Below, in pieces: positions 29,975 to 39,301 of a stretch of DNA of 64,000 nucleotides. The position numbers and the translations under genes were made by a program. Source of the DNA: Verrucomicrobiota bacterium. GTDB taxonomy: Bacteria; Verrucomicrobiota; Verrucomicrobiia; Limisphaerales; J093. The notes beneath the pieces were generated by a model. It did no database searches and was not told where the DNA came from. It saw only the letters and a program-made list of their open reading frames with translations. Numbering within the stretch: the first letter of the stretch is position 1; every line of letters begins with the position of its first letter. Location: NCBI GenBank assembly GCA_027493615.1, contig JAOSKK010000012.1, positions 124,001-188,000 on the forward strand, read 5' to 3'.

Positions 29975-30244
29975 ATGACCCGTCAACAAGTCCTGGACCT
30001 GTACTTCCTCGACGCCCGCCACAAGCTGATCGAGATCGCTGCCTTCCTCGACCGCGTGGATCGCGCCGAAGGCGAGGCGGATTTCCGCCTGGCGGCGCTG
30101 CAACGCGCCCTCCAGGCGCTGCCCACCTGGAAGGAGCACCGCGCCGCGCGAACGCTGCTGGTGTTCAGCGACCCCACCACCGACCCCGTTCCTCGAGCGC
30201 CGGGCAAGGGCGCGGTGGGTGCCTGGCCGGGCGCGGCGGGCTGA
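29975..30244 (+). CDS. Small protein partner of EboB-like hydrolase
   Basis: 89 residues from ATG 29975: [20 protein letters not shown], then [20 protein letters not shown]. It looks helical, with a Pro-rich C-terminus ([17 protein letters not shown]). I recall similar short proteins next to TatD-like genes in Planctomycetota and Verrucomicrobiota. No motif suggests an activity. The TatD-like gene starts 43 bp downstream, so they are probably cotranscribed. Confidence 0.6.
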   Translation: MTRQQVLDLYFLDARHKLIEIAAFLDRVDRAEGEADFRLAALQRALQALPTWKEHRAARTLLVFSDPTTDPVPRAPGKGAVGAWPGAAG

Positions 30245-30287
30245 CCGGCAAGGCGTCGCTCCCTCCCTCGGCACCACCTCGCATCCC

Positions 30288-31105
30288 ATGCGTTACCTCG
30301 AACCCCACGCCCACATGGTCAGCCGGGTCACCGACGACTACGTCGCCATGGTTGCCTCGGGCTGCGCCGCCGTCTGTGAGCCCGCATTCTGGGCCGGCTT
30401 CGACCGCCGTTCGGTGGAAGGATTTCACGACTACTTCTCCCAGCTCACCGAACACGAACCCCGGCGCGCCGCCAAGTTCGGCCTGCCGCACTTCTGCTGG
30501 CTCTGCCTCAACCCCAAGGAGTCCGAGGACGTGGCCTTTGCCCGCGAGGTGCTGGCCTTGATCCCCTCCTTCCTCGACCGCCCCAACGTGCTGGGCATTG
30601 GCGAGATCGGGCTGAACAAGAACTCCCGCAACGAACTCCAGGTGCTCGAGTGGCACGTGGACCTCGCCGCCCGCACCGATCAGCTCATCCTGGTCCATAC
30701 CCCCACCTCGAGGACAAACGCAAAGGCACGCGCCTCACGCTCGACGTCCTCAAGGCCGATTCCCGCATCCGCCCGGAGCGCGTCATCATCGATCACGTCG
30801 AGGAACACACCGTCAAGATGGTCCTCGATGCCGGCCATTGGGCGGGCATGACCCTCTATCCGGAAACCAAGTGCACCCCAGCCCGGGCCATCGACATCCT
30901 CGACCTGTACGGCGCCGAGCGTCTCTGGCTCAACAGCGCCTGCGACTGGGGCGTGAGCGTCCCCCTGAACGTCCCCCTGACCGCCCTCGAGATGCGCCGC
31001 CGCGGCTGGTCCCCGGCAGCCATCGACCGCGTGATCTACCAGAATCCCCGGGGTTTCCTGACGCAGTGCCCCCCGCTTCCGCCTGGCCGACGCACCGGGG
31101 GCTGA
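30288..31105 (+). CDS. TatD/EboB-like metal-dependent hydrolase (frameshifted)
   Basis: Amidohydrolase-fold enzyme. The opening [20 protein letters not shown] with [11 protein letters not shown] is very like EboB, a TatD-type protein of the ebo cluster that supports export of cyanobacterial scytonemin precursors. Metal ligands are HAH near the N-terminus, Glu in [11 protein letters not shown], His in ILVHTPHLED and Asp in [12 protein letters not shown] is missing in the CCCCC run near 30705, which splits the frame. About 272 residues. Other ebo genes (UbiA-type prenyltransferase, sugar-isomerase-like) are not in the window. Confidence 0.72.
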
Positions 31106-31134
31106 GCCCGCAAGGCTTGGGCCTATTTTGCCCC

Positions 31135-31278
31135 ATGGACTGGCAACAGGTCAGCGCTCTGGTGATTGTGGCCCTCACCGCCACCGGGATGACGTGGTAT
31201 TACCTCCGTCCGACCCGCCCTGGACTGGCCCGGCGGGGCGGCTGCAGTTGCGCCGGCGCGGCTGTCCCCCCCGCGTGA
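31135..31278 (+). CDS. Small single-span membrane protein with terminal Cys pair
   Basis: 47 residues: MDWQQVSALVIVALTATGMT forms a membrane helix followed by a basic loop (YLRPTRPGLARR) and GGCSCAGAAVPPA. The layout resembles the small Cys-tailed membrane proteins called FeoB-associated, but no feoB is nearby. It starts 29 bp after the hydrolase stop. The function is unknown. Confidence 0.5.
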   Translation: MDWQQVSALVIVALTATGMTWYYLRPTRPGLARRGGCSCAGAAVPPA

Positions 31279-31426
31279 AACCCTCGTGTTCCACGCCCGC
31301 AAAGGCCGCCCTCCGGAGGTCCATGTCCGAGCGGCCCCCCCACGCCTCCGCGCCCCGGGCTCCGGCCACCCGCCACGCAACCGGGCCTTGAAAGGCGGGA
31401 GGAAGTGCATTAGCCTGCGGCAACTC

Positions 31427-31853
31427 ATGGCGCTGAAACCTGCCACCGTGACCCTGCCCTTCACGCGCCCGTCGCTGCGCGGCGAGGAACGTGACCGCGA
31501 CGCGGAGACCACCTGGACCCCCAACACGGACGTGTACCTCACGGAGACCGGCCTGGTGGTCAACGTCGAGCTCGCCGGCCTCCGCAAGGAGGATCTCGAG
31601 CTCGTGGTCGAGGCCAACCAGCTCCGCATCCGGGGCCTGCGCCGCGATGGCTGCCGCCTCGCGCCCTGCCGCTTTGTGGTGATGGAAATCAACTACGGGC
31701 CCTTCGCCACGGTCATCGAGGTGCCGCCCGGTTACGACCTGACCCGCGCCCAAGCCGCCTACCAGAACGGCTTCCTGCGGGTCGACGTCCCCGCTGTCGC
31801 CGCCCCGGGCAACGCCCCGTTCTCCCGTCCCCGTGCGCACCGAGGTGGATTGA
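31427..31853 (+). CDS. Hsp20/alpha-crystallin family small heat-shock protein (frameshifted at end)
   Basis: ATP-independent holdase chaperone. The alpha-crystallin domain is seen as TPNTDVYLTETGLVVNVELA, then GLRKEDLELVVEANQLRIRG and GPFATVIEVPPGYDLTRA, ending AAYQNGFLRVDVPAV. A frame change near 31820 restores the usual end PVPVRTEVD with a stop at 31853. About 141 residues. It precedes lon by 54 bp; small heat-shock protein and Lon together make a protein-quality unit. Confidence 0.88.
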
Positions 31854-31907
31854 CTCCACCTGAAGGCCTCGGGCGTGAGATGCATCAATCTGCTGTCCGG
31901 CCTCGCC

Positions 31908-34363
31908 ATGAGCACGCGCGAAGAGGAGTCGATTGCCATCCAGGAAGCCGCCGCGAGTCTGCCCACCGCGGAAGGCGCCCGGCCCACCGCGCCCACCCTC
32001 CCCGGACGTCCTGCCCGTCCTCGGCTTGTCGGACATCGTGGTCTTCCCCGGCCTCGTCGTTCCCCTCCTGGTCGAAACCCCGTCGGCCATCCGCCTGATC
32101 GATGACGTGGTGGCCGGCGACCGCTTCGTCGGCCTGGTCCTCCAAAAGCAGCCGGAGCTCGAGAACCCCGGACCCGACGACCTCTGGCAGCACGGCTGCG
32201 CCAGTCGCGTCCTGCGCATGCTGAAGTACCCCGACAACACGGTCCGGGTCCTCGTCGAAGGCGTGCGCCGCATGCGCATCCTCGGTTACGAGAGCCGCGA
32301 GCCCTACCTCCGTGCCCGCCACGAACTCCTCCGCGACACCACCGACCAATCGCTCGAAGTCACCGCCCTCGCCCGCCAGGTCCGCGAGAAATTCCTCGAG
32401 GTCGTCGAGCTCTCCCCCGCCCTCGCCGAGCAGGTCAAGGTCGCCGTCATCAACAGCGAGGAACCCGCCCGCCTCTCGGACGTCGTCGCCGCCAACCTCA
32501 ATCTCAGCCTCGAGGCCCGTCAGCGGTTGCTCGAGGAAAGCCGGGTGCGCGAGCGCCTCAAAGGCCTCCCTCCCCCTCCTCGTTCACGAACTCGAGCTGC
32601 TCACCCTCGGCTCGAAGATCCAGAAGGAGGTCACTTCCTCGCTCTCCAAGAGCCAGCGTGATTACTTCCTCCGCGAGCAGATCCGGGTGATCCAACGCGA
32701 ACTCGGCGAGCCCAACGGCACCAGTTCCGATCTCGCCGCCCTCCAGGCCCAGCTCCGCGAGGCCGGCATGCCTCCGGACACCCTCGCCCTCGCCGAAAAA
32801 GAGCTCGAGCGGCTCCGCCAGACGCCCCTCACCTCGCCCGAGTACACCTTGGTGCGCAATTACCTCGACGTCCTCGCCGGCCTGCCCTGGGCCCGCTCCA
32901 CCCCCGGACAAGCTGGACCTCGCCGAGGCCGAGCGCGTCCTCAACCGCCAGCATTTCGGCCTCGCCAAGGTCAAGGATCGACTCCTCGAATTCCTGGCCG
33001 TCCTCAAACTCAACCAGCAGATCAAAGGCCCCATCCTTTGTCTCGTCGGCCCGCCCGGCGTCGGCAAAACCTCCCTCGGCCAGAGCGTGGCCGACGCCCT
33101 CGGACGCCGCTTCATCCGCATCTCGCTCGGAGGCATGCGGGACGAAGCCGAGATCCGCGGCCACCGCCGGACTTATGTGGGCGCCCTGCCCGGCCGCGTC
33201 CTCCAGGGCTTGCGCCGCGCCGGCAGCAACAACCCCGTCCTCCTCCTCGACGAACTCGACAAGATCGGCGCTGACTTTCGCGGCGACCCCGCCGCCGCCC
33301 TCCTCGAGGTCCTCGATCCCACCCAGAACCGCGCCTTCGTCGACCATTACCTCGAGGTGCCCTTTGACCTCTCGCGGGTGCTCTTCCTCACCACCGCCAA
33401 CTGGCTGGATCCCGTCCACCCCGCCCTGCGCGACCGCCTCGAGGTCATCGAACTGCCCAGCTATACCGCCGAGGAGAAGCTCGCCATCGCCCGCCGGCAC
33501 CTCGTCCCCGCCAGATCGCCGAGCACGGCCTCCGGCCCAGCCAGGTCCGCATCCCCAACGCCACGCTGCGTCACCTCATCCGCGACTACACCCGCGAACC
33601 CGGTGTCCGTCAGCTCGAACGCGAGATCGCCGCCATCACCCGCAAGGCCGCCCGCCGCCTCGTCCGCCGCCGCCGCAAGCTGCCCTGCCGCATCGCCCCC
33701 GCCGACCTCACCCGCTTGCTGGGCCCCCGGTTCCTCGCCGAGACCGCTGAACGCATCCGGGATTGCGGCATCGCCCTCGGCCTCGCCTGGACCCCCGTCG
33801 GCGGCGAGTTGCTGTTCATCGAGGCCACCCGCATGCCCGGCACCGGCAAACTCCTCCTGACGGGTTCCCTCGGCGACGTCATGAAGGAGAGCGCCCAGGC
33901 CGCCCACAGCTACCTGCGCGCCCAGGCCGACGCCCTCGGACTCAACGGCGTCGAGTTCGACAAGCAGGATCTCCACGTCCACGTGCCCGCCGGCGCCACC
34001 CCCAAGGACGGTCCCAGCGCCGGCCTCACCATCCTCGTCGCCCTCGCCTCCCTGCTCACCCGCCGACGCGTGCTCCCCGGCCTGGCCATGACGGGCGAGA
34101 TCAGTCTCCGCGGCCGCGTGCTGCCCGTCGGCGGCATTCAGGAAAAGGTGCTCGCCGCCGCCCGCAGCGGCCTGCGCACCGTCCTCCTCCCCGCCCAGAA
34201 CCGGAAAGACTGGGATGAAGTCCCGACCGGGGTTCGGCGCCGCCTCGAAGTCCGCTTCGTTGACAATCTCGCCGAAGCCCTCGAAGCCGCCTTGCCGGCA
34301 CCGCGACCTGCTCCCGCGCGCCCGCCTCGCGCGCGGCGTCCCACTTCCCGTTCCCCCGCATGA
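31908..34363 (+). CDS. lon: Lon protease (four frameshifts)
   Basis: ATP-dependent serine protease that degrades damaged or regulatory proteins. The Lon N-domain starts [20 protein letters not shown]; the AAA part has Walker [41 protein letters not shown] and Walker [14 protein letters not shown]. The proteolytic Ser-Lys dyad is in [14 protein letters not shown] and [13 protein letters not shown]. Frames change near 31990, 32570, 32900 and 33515. About 819 residues, a normal bacterial LonA length. It overlaps the LolA-like gene start by 4 bp. Confidence 0.92.
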
Positions 34364-35173
34364 TGCTTCCCGTCTCCTCCTCTCCGCTCGTTGCCCGACC
34401 CGGCGCCACCAGCCGGCGGATCTTCCTGCGCCGGGCCGGCCTCGCCGCACTCGCCTGGACCGCCGTGGGAGCTTCCCCGCCCGTCCTGCCTCCCAAACCG
34501 TCCCCGGAAACCGAAGGCGCGGCACTGGCGTTGGATCTCCGCAGCCAGCCTCCCGCCCTGAACACGTCCGGCACCCTGCGCCGTCGCAGCCGGGACGGGA
34601 AATGGCTCGCGCCCCTCACCGTCCGCCTGGAAATCACCGGGAACGAGCAGGCCTGGCAGAGCCATTACCACGTGTTCGAACCGGACGACACCTGGCGGGA
34701 GACCCTCCGCATCTCCGCCGGCACCGCCCTGCCGAACGAGTACCATCTCACCCGCGTGGGGGAGAACGGCCGCCCGGTGGCGGTCGGCCCCTGGCGGGGC
34801 AACGCCGCCTCCGTGCCGCTCGCCGACTCCGATTTCTGGTGGTGCGACCTCGGCCTCGAGTTCCTCCACTGGCCCGCCCAACGCGTCCTCAGGACCGAAA
34901 TGCGCAAAGGCCGCTCGTGCCGTGTCCTCGAAAGCACCAACCCCGATCCGTGGCCCGGCGTTTACGCCCGCGTGCTTTCCTGGATCGACCTTGAACACGG
35001 CGGGCTTTTTGCGGGCCGAGGCCTTCGGCCCGGATCAGCGTCGTCTGAAAGAGTTCAACATTGGCAGTTTCAAGAAGGTCGACAGGCGCTGGCAGTTGAA
35101 GTCCATGGAAATCCGACAGGTGGAAGCCGATACCCGGACCCGCCTCGAGTTCGACCTCGAAGTGGAGGCCTGA
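34360..35173 (+). CDS. LolA-like outer-membrane lipoprotein-sorting protein (frameshifted)
   Basis: Exported protein of the LolA-like family that is widespread in Verrucomicrobiota (family knowledge). It has an arginine-rich, Tat-like N-terminus (SRRIFLRRAGLAALAWTAVG). Diagnostic segments are WWCDLGLEFLHWPAQRVLRT, EMRKGRSCRVLESTNP and VLSWIDLEHGG, then (after a T-run break near 35005) RAEAFGPDQRRLKEFNIGSF and WQLKSMEIRQVEADTRTRLE. About 270 residues. Its start codon overlaps the lon stop. Confidence 0.8.
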
Positions 35174-35235
35174 ATTCCGCCCCGCTCGCAGTCGATCGGC
35201 CGGAACCGCCCGCTGGGAGGGTCGCCCCCCTCATC

Positions 35236-36195
35236 CTACGCCGCCTTCATCGTGCCGCGGCGTGCGGCCCGGATCTCGTCCAGGTGCCGGCAGAAATCAT
35301 CCAGATCCTTCACGACCTGCGCGCCCGCCCGGGCGAGCGCCTCGCCGTACGCCGCCACCGCCCGGCCTCCGACCAGCAGCGGCAGGCCCGCCGGCAGGAG
35401 TCGCCGGAGTTCCTCCAGTTCACCCTCCAGTTCCGGGTCGTCCTCCGGATACACCAGACTCAAGGCCACCGCCCGCGCCCGAGAACGTACCGCGCCGCCG
35501 GCAATCTCGACCGCCGGCAGGCTGGTGCCGAGGTAAGTCACGCGCCAACCGTGCCCCGCCGCCGCCGCCGCCGCCAAAAGGGCTCCCATCTCATGGAGTT
35601 GTCCCGCCGGTGTGGCCACCAGCAAGCCGGGGGCGTGCTCCGCCAACGCGTACGGCCGCGCCAGATGCGCCAAATGAGTGCGCAGCACGCCCGTGGCAAA
35701 GTGTTCTTGCGCCGCCGTCAGGTCCCCCGCATGCCACAGGTCTCCCAACCGCTGCACCAGGGGCGCCACCACCCTCAGCAAGGAACCCTGCGCGCCCAAC
35801 TCGACTCCCGCGCGCTGCAACGCCGCCTCTAGCGTCCGGCCGTCCAGGTGGCGAATGCCCGACAGAGCCGCCGCCAGCAAGCCATCCTCCGGGAGCGCCG
35901 TCGGCCCGCGTCCATTCCGATCCGGCTCCCCACGCCCGAACACGGTCCCTTCACCCGCCAGCGCGCGGAGTTGATCATCCGGCAGCCGCGCGATGGTCCC
36001 GATGCTGTGCCCGGCCCGGGTCGCCGCCCCCAACAGCGCCAACCGCCCCACCTCGGCATCCGAGTACAGCCGCCGGTTCGTGGTCGTGCGACCCGGCTCC
36101 ACCGCTCCGTAGCGTCGTTCCCAAACCCGGATCACATGCGGGCTGAGGCCGGTGCGTTGTGCCACCGACTTCATCGAATGCCGAACATCAGACAT
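35236..36195 (-). CDS. carH: CarH/LitR-type MerR regulator with adenosylcobalamin-binding domain
   Basis: Predicted light-sensing repressor that uses adenosylcobalamin. Residues 1-70 are a MerR winged helix (SVAQRTGLSPHVIRVWERRY). In the helical cap, Trp154 is followed after nine residues by Glu164-His165 (LWHAGDLTAAQEHFATGV): the W-x9-EH signature of CarH/LitR that shields the cobalamin ligand. The B12 fold has His201 in ATPAGQLHEMGA, in the place of the lower axial His, and YLGTSLPAVEIAGG. 319 residues, from ATG 36195; unbroken. It is divergent from a sigma factor and next to a carotenoid operon. Light dependence is inferred, not shown. Confidence 0.85.
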   Translation of the reverse strand: MSDVRHSMKSVAQRTGLSPHVIRVWERRYGAVEPGRTTTNRRLYSDAEVGRLALLGAATRAGHSIGTIARLPDDQLRALAGEGTVFGRGEPDRNGRGPTALPEDGLLAAALSGIRHLDGRTLEAALQRAGVELGAQGSLLRVVAPLVQRLGDLWHAGDLTAAQEHFATGVLRTHLAHLARPYALAEHAPGLLVATPAGQLHEMGALLAAAAAAGHGWRVTYLGTSLPAVEIAGGAVRSRARAVALSLVYPEDDPELEGELEELRRLLPAGLPLLVGGRAVAAYGEALARAGAQVVKDLDDFCRHLDEIRAARRGTMKAA

Positions 36196-36474
36196 GACCA
36201 AGAATAGACGCAACCTAGACGGTGGCAAGCCGGCCCGGGCCGTCCTCGTCATCAGGCCCCGGATGACCCACCTTTTTTTGACGGGAATTGAACCACCAAG
36301 CCCCCTGCGCTGTCGGAAGCGGACCGGCCAATCCAGCCACCGCGCTGGTGGGATGGCCACCCGGCTGGAAGATGGGCTCAACATTTTTTGAACATGGGAT
36401 TGACAAGAAACGTCCACTAGAACAACTCTTAGACAGTGTTGGTGCCGGACAAACCTGAAAGTGAACGCGTGACC
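36196..36474. promoter_or_regulatory. Divergent control region between carH and the sigma factor gene
   Basis: 279 bp without a gene. On the minus strand TTGCCA-16 bp-TATTCT reads as a possible carH promoter (about 36203-36230). On the plus strand an exact TTGACA at 36400-36405 lies 70 bp before the sigma ATG, but no clear -10 follows. A TTTTTTT tract at 36269-36275 and a TTTTTTG tract near 36384-36390 flank the middle. A CarH operator would be expected here; no perfect palindrome stands out by eye. Confidence 0.4.
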
Positions 36475-37464
36475 ATGAAAAAATCGCTCAAGCCCTCGAC
36501 CCGCAAGCCCGTCGCCAAGCCGGCTGTTGCCGTGACAGCCCCACCGGCCGCCGCCTCCACCTTCACCGCCGCGGCCACGGCGCCAACCACCGATGCCGCC
36601 TCCCCCGCTCCAGGCCTCGAACCGCGGCCCAGTTACGGCGTGGATGGGGCCCTCCAACTCTACATGCGCGAGGTTGCCGAGGTTGACCTCCTCACCATCC
36701 AGCAGGAGAACGAACTCGCAGCCCGCATTCACGCCGGAGACGCCGCTGCCCGCGAGCACATGATCCGGGCCAACCTCCGCCTCGTCGTCAAGATCGCCCG
36801 CGAATACGACGGCTTCGGCCTGCCGCTGCTCGACCTCATCAACGAGGGCAATATGGGCCTCATGCGGGCCGTCGAGCGCTTTGACCCCGCCAAGGGTGGC
36901 AAGCTCTCCACCTATGCCTCCTGGTGGATCAAGCAGTCCATCCGTCGGGCCATTGCCAACCAGGCCAAGACCATCCGCCTCCCCATCCACGCCATCGACA
37001 AGCTCAGCAAGGCCCAGAAGGTCGCCAATGAAATGCGCGAGGTCCTCGGCCGTGAGCCCGAGCCTGAGGAGCTCGCCGACGCCCTCGGCATCAAGGCCAG
37101 CCGCCTCAACGAAATCCGCACCGCCGCCCTCCGACCCGCCTCGCTCGACGCCCCGATGGGTGACGAGGACAGCAACGTGCTCGCGGAAGTGGTGAAGGAC
37201 GACAACGCCCGCACGCCGTATGAGCATCTCGAGGAAAAGACTCTCCTCGGCATGCTCGGTCACCTTGTCGAGAAACTCGGGCCCCGCGAGAAGAAGATCA
37301 TCCGCCTGCGGTTCGGTCTGGACGGGCGGGGCGAGAAGACCCTGGAGGAGATCGGGCTTCAGTTCGGCCTGACGCGCGAGCGCATCCGCCAGTTGCAGAA
37401 CGAGGCTCTCGAGCGTCTCCGCGAGTTGATCGAGGACCAGAACGCCTACGCCGCCGCGGCCTGA
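36475..37464 (+). CDS. RNA polymerase sigma-70 factor, group 1/2 type
   Basis: Sigma-70 family factor with regions 1.2, 2, 3 and 4 but no region 1.1. Region 1.2 is GALQLYMREVAEVDLLTIQQ; region 2 has LRLVVKIAREYDGFG, LLDLINEGNMGLMRAVERFD and YASWWIKQSIRRAI; region 4 has LGPREKKIIRLRFGLDG and LTRERIRQLQNEALERLREL. A Lys/Ala/Pro-rich tail of about 45 residues precedes region 1.2. ATG at 36475 is preferred to an upstream GTG at 36436. 329 residues. Whether it is the housekeeping sigma or an alternative one cannot be told; it ends in a strong terminator. Confidence 0.88.
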   Translation: MKKSLKPSTRKPVAKPAVAVTAPPAAASTFTAAATAPTTDAASPAPGLEPRPSYGVDGALQLYMREVAEVDLLTIQQENELAARIHAGDAAAREHMIRANLRLVVKIAREYDGFGLPLLDLINEGNMGLMRAVERFDPAKGGKLSTYASWWIKQSIRRAIANQAKTIRLPIHAIDKLSKAQKVANEMREVLGREPEPEELADALGIKASRLNEIRTAALRPASLDAPMGDEDSNVLAEVVKDDNARTPYEHLEEKTLLGMLGHLVEKLGPREKKIIRLRFGLDGRGEKTLEEIGLQFGLTRERIRQLQNEALERLRELIEDQNAYAAAA

Positions 37465-37510
37465 GCCGAGGCGCACGCCCCGGACGTTTCCTGGCTGACC
37501 CTCCCACGTG

Positions 37511-37538
37511 GGCCCGCTCGCTGGAGCGGGCCGTTTTT
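37511..37538 (+). terminator. Intrinsic terminator after the sigma factor gene
   Basis: GGCCCGCTC-GCTG-GAGCGGGCC, a 9-bp GC stem, followed by GTTTTT. It separates the sigma gene from the carotenoid operon, 192 bp further on, which therefore needs its own promoter. The region 37539-37729 shows nothing else that I recognise. Confidence 0.9.
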
Positions 37539-37729
37539 GGGCGGGGTCGACCCACCTGCCCAATCCATGGCGCTCGCGGCCGGCGCTTCCGCCGAACCCG
37601 GCGGAAGATCTCCGCCTGCTGCACTCCCACAGCCCGGGGCACTCTCGCGTGGCGCCCGCCCAGGGCAGAAATGAGAACTGCTGATATTGTCTTGCGTGTC
37701 CGGGGGGAATCCCTGTAGCCATGCCCTGA

Positions 37730-39301
37730 ATGAGCCAAGCAATCATTGTCGTCGGCGCGGGACCCGGCGGTCTGGCCGCCTCCATCTTGCTCGCCAGCGC
37801 CGGCTTGCGCGTCACCGTCCTCGAACGACTGCCGTTCGTTGGCGGCCGCACGTCCACCCTCGAGGCCGAGGGCTACAAGTTCGATCTGGGCCCGACCTTC
37901 TTCCTCTACCCGCGGGTGTTGAACGACATCCTGCAGGCGGCGGGCACCCGGCTGAACCAGGAACTGGAGCTCGTCCGGCTTGATCCGCAGTACCGGATCC
38001 AGTTCGGCGCCGGCGGGCACGTGGACGCGACCCCGAACATCGAGCAGATGGAACGGGAGATCGCCCGGCTGTCGCCGGCCGATGCCGGGGGGTTCCGACG
38101 GTTCCTCGACGAGAACCGGACGAAGTTCCGCCTGATGGAACCCTGCCTGGAGCAGCCCTATCTGCGTTGGGGGGACTTGTTCAGCCGGCGGCTTCTTGGC
38201 GTCCTCCCCATGCTGCATCCGTTCCTCTCGGTGGACACCTACCTCAAGCGCTTCTTCCCGGATCCGCGCGTGCGGCTCGCCTTCTGTTTCCAGTCCAAGT
38301 ACCTGGGCATGTCACCGTTCCGGTGCCCGAGCCTGTTCTCGATCCTGTCGTTTCTCGAGTACGAATACGGCGTTTACCATCCGCTGGGCGGCTGCGGGGC
38401 GGTCAGCCGTGCGCTCGCCGGGGTGGCCCGACGTCTGGGCGTGGAGATCCGGTTGGGCGAGACCGTCGAGGCCATCGAGTTCACCGGGCGCCGCGCCCGC
38501 GGCGTCCGCGTGGGAGGTCGAACCCTGTCTGCGGATGCCGTGGTGTTGAACGCCGACTTCGCGCGCGCGATGGAGCGGCTGTTGCCGGACGGCCTCCGGC
38601 GCCGTTGGACCGATCGCAAGCTGGCACGCAAGAAGTACTCGTGCTCGACCTTCATGCTCTACCTCGGGATCGAAGGTCGCTACGAACTGCCGCACCACAC
38701 CATCCATATCGCCACCGATTACGAGCGCAACCTCGCCGACATCGAGCAGCGGCACGTCCTTTCGGAAGACCCTTCTTTCTACGTCCAGAACGCCTGCGTC
38801 ACCGACCCCGCCCTGGCGCCGCCGGGACACAGCACGCTTTACGTCCTGGCCCCGGTCTCGCACCAACATCCCAACATCGATTGGGGGCGTGAGCGACCGC
38901 GCTATCGGGATCTCCTCCTGCGCCAGATCGCCCGCTGCGGCTTCGACAACGTCGCCTCCCGCATCCGCTACGAGCGCGTCATCACCCCGGCCGATTGGGA
39001 CCAGCGCTACGAGATCTATCGCGGCGCCACCTTCAACCTCGCCCATTCCCTCGACCAAATGCTCCATCTGCGCCCTCGCAACCGCTTCGAAGATGCCGAC
39101 GGCATTTACCTGGTGGGTGGCGGCACCCATCCCGGCAGCGGCCTGCCGGTCATCTTCGAGTCCGCCCTCATCAGCAGCCGGTTGTTGCTCGAGGACCTTG
39201 GCCGGCGCCCGCACTGGCTGGCCCATGCCGCCGACCGGCCTTCCTCCGGAGCGGCAACCGCGTGCGCCCCGCCCGTGCGGACCACCGTCCCCGAATCCTG
39301 A
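37730..39301 (+). CDS. CrtN/CrtP-like carotenoid desaturase/oxidase
   Basis: FAD-dependent phytoene-desaturase family enzyme. The dinucleotide-binding opening is AIIVVGAGPGGLAASILLAS with GLRVTVLERLPFVGGRTSTL, and the C-terminal flavin motif is DGIYLVGGGTHPGSGLPVIF. FDLGPTFFLYPRVLNDIL and YGVYHPLGGCGAVSRALAGV are typical of the C30 CrtN/CrtP group. 523 residues, unbroken. It is the first gene of a tight operon with aldehyde dehydrogenase, acyltransferase and glycosyltransferase. Desaturase versus terminal-methyl oxidase cannot be told from sequence alone; the aldehyde dehydrogenase next door favours an oxidase, or a dual role. Confidence 0.85.
   Translation: MSQAIIVVGAGPGGLAASILLASAGLRVTVLERLPFVGGRTSTLEAEGYKFDLGPTFFLYPRVLNDILQAAGTRLNQELELVRLDPQYRIQFGAGGHVDATPNIEQMEREIARLSPADAGGFRRFLDENRTKFRLMEPCLEQPYLRWGDLFSRRLLGVLPMLHPFLSVDTYLKRFFPDPRVRLAFCFQSKYLGMSPFRCPSLFSILSFLEYEYGVYHPLGGCGAVSRALAGVARRLGVEIRLGETVEAIEFTGRRARGVRVGGRTLSADAVVLNADFARAMERLLPDGLRRRWTDRKLARKKYSCSTFMLYLGIEGRYELPHHTIHIATDYERNLADIEQRHVLSEDPSFYVQNACVTDPALAPPGHSTLYVLAPVSHQHPNIDWGRERPRYRDLLLRQIARCGFDNVASRIRYERVITPADWDQRYEIYRGATFNLAHSLDQMLHLRPRNRFEDADGIYLVGGGTHPGSGLPVIFESALISSRLLLEDLGRRPHWLAHAADRPSSGAATACAPPVRTTVPES

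Noticed and set aside
31908-34363. Programmed frameshifting in lon
   Set aside because: Four breaks at ordinary G/C positions without slippery heptamers or downstream pseudoknot, and similar breaks occur throughout the window; base errors explain it better.
36270-36355. tRNA-like sequence on the minus strand (GGTTCAATTCCC with a GGTCCGCTTCCGAC stem-loop)
   Set aside because: The T-arm stem does not pair (GGTGG against CCCGT), position 33 is not T, and the acceptor stem would be an A-run without a partner. It may be a relic, but there is no functional cloverleaf.
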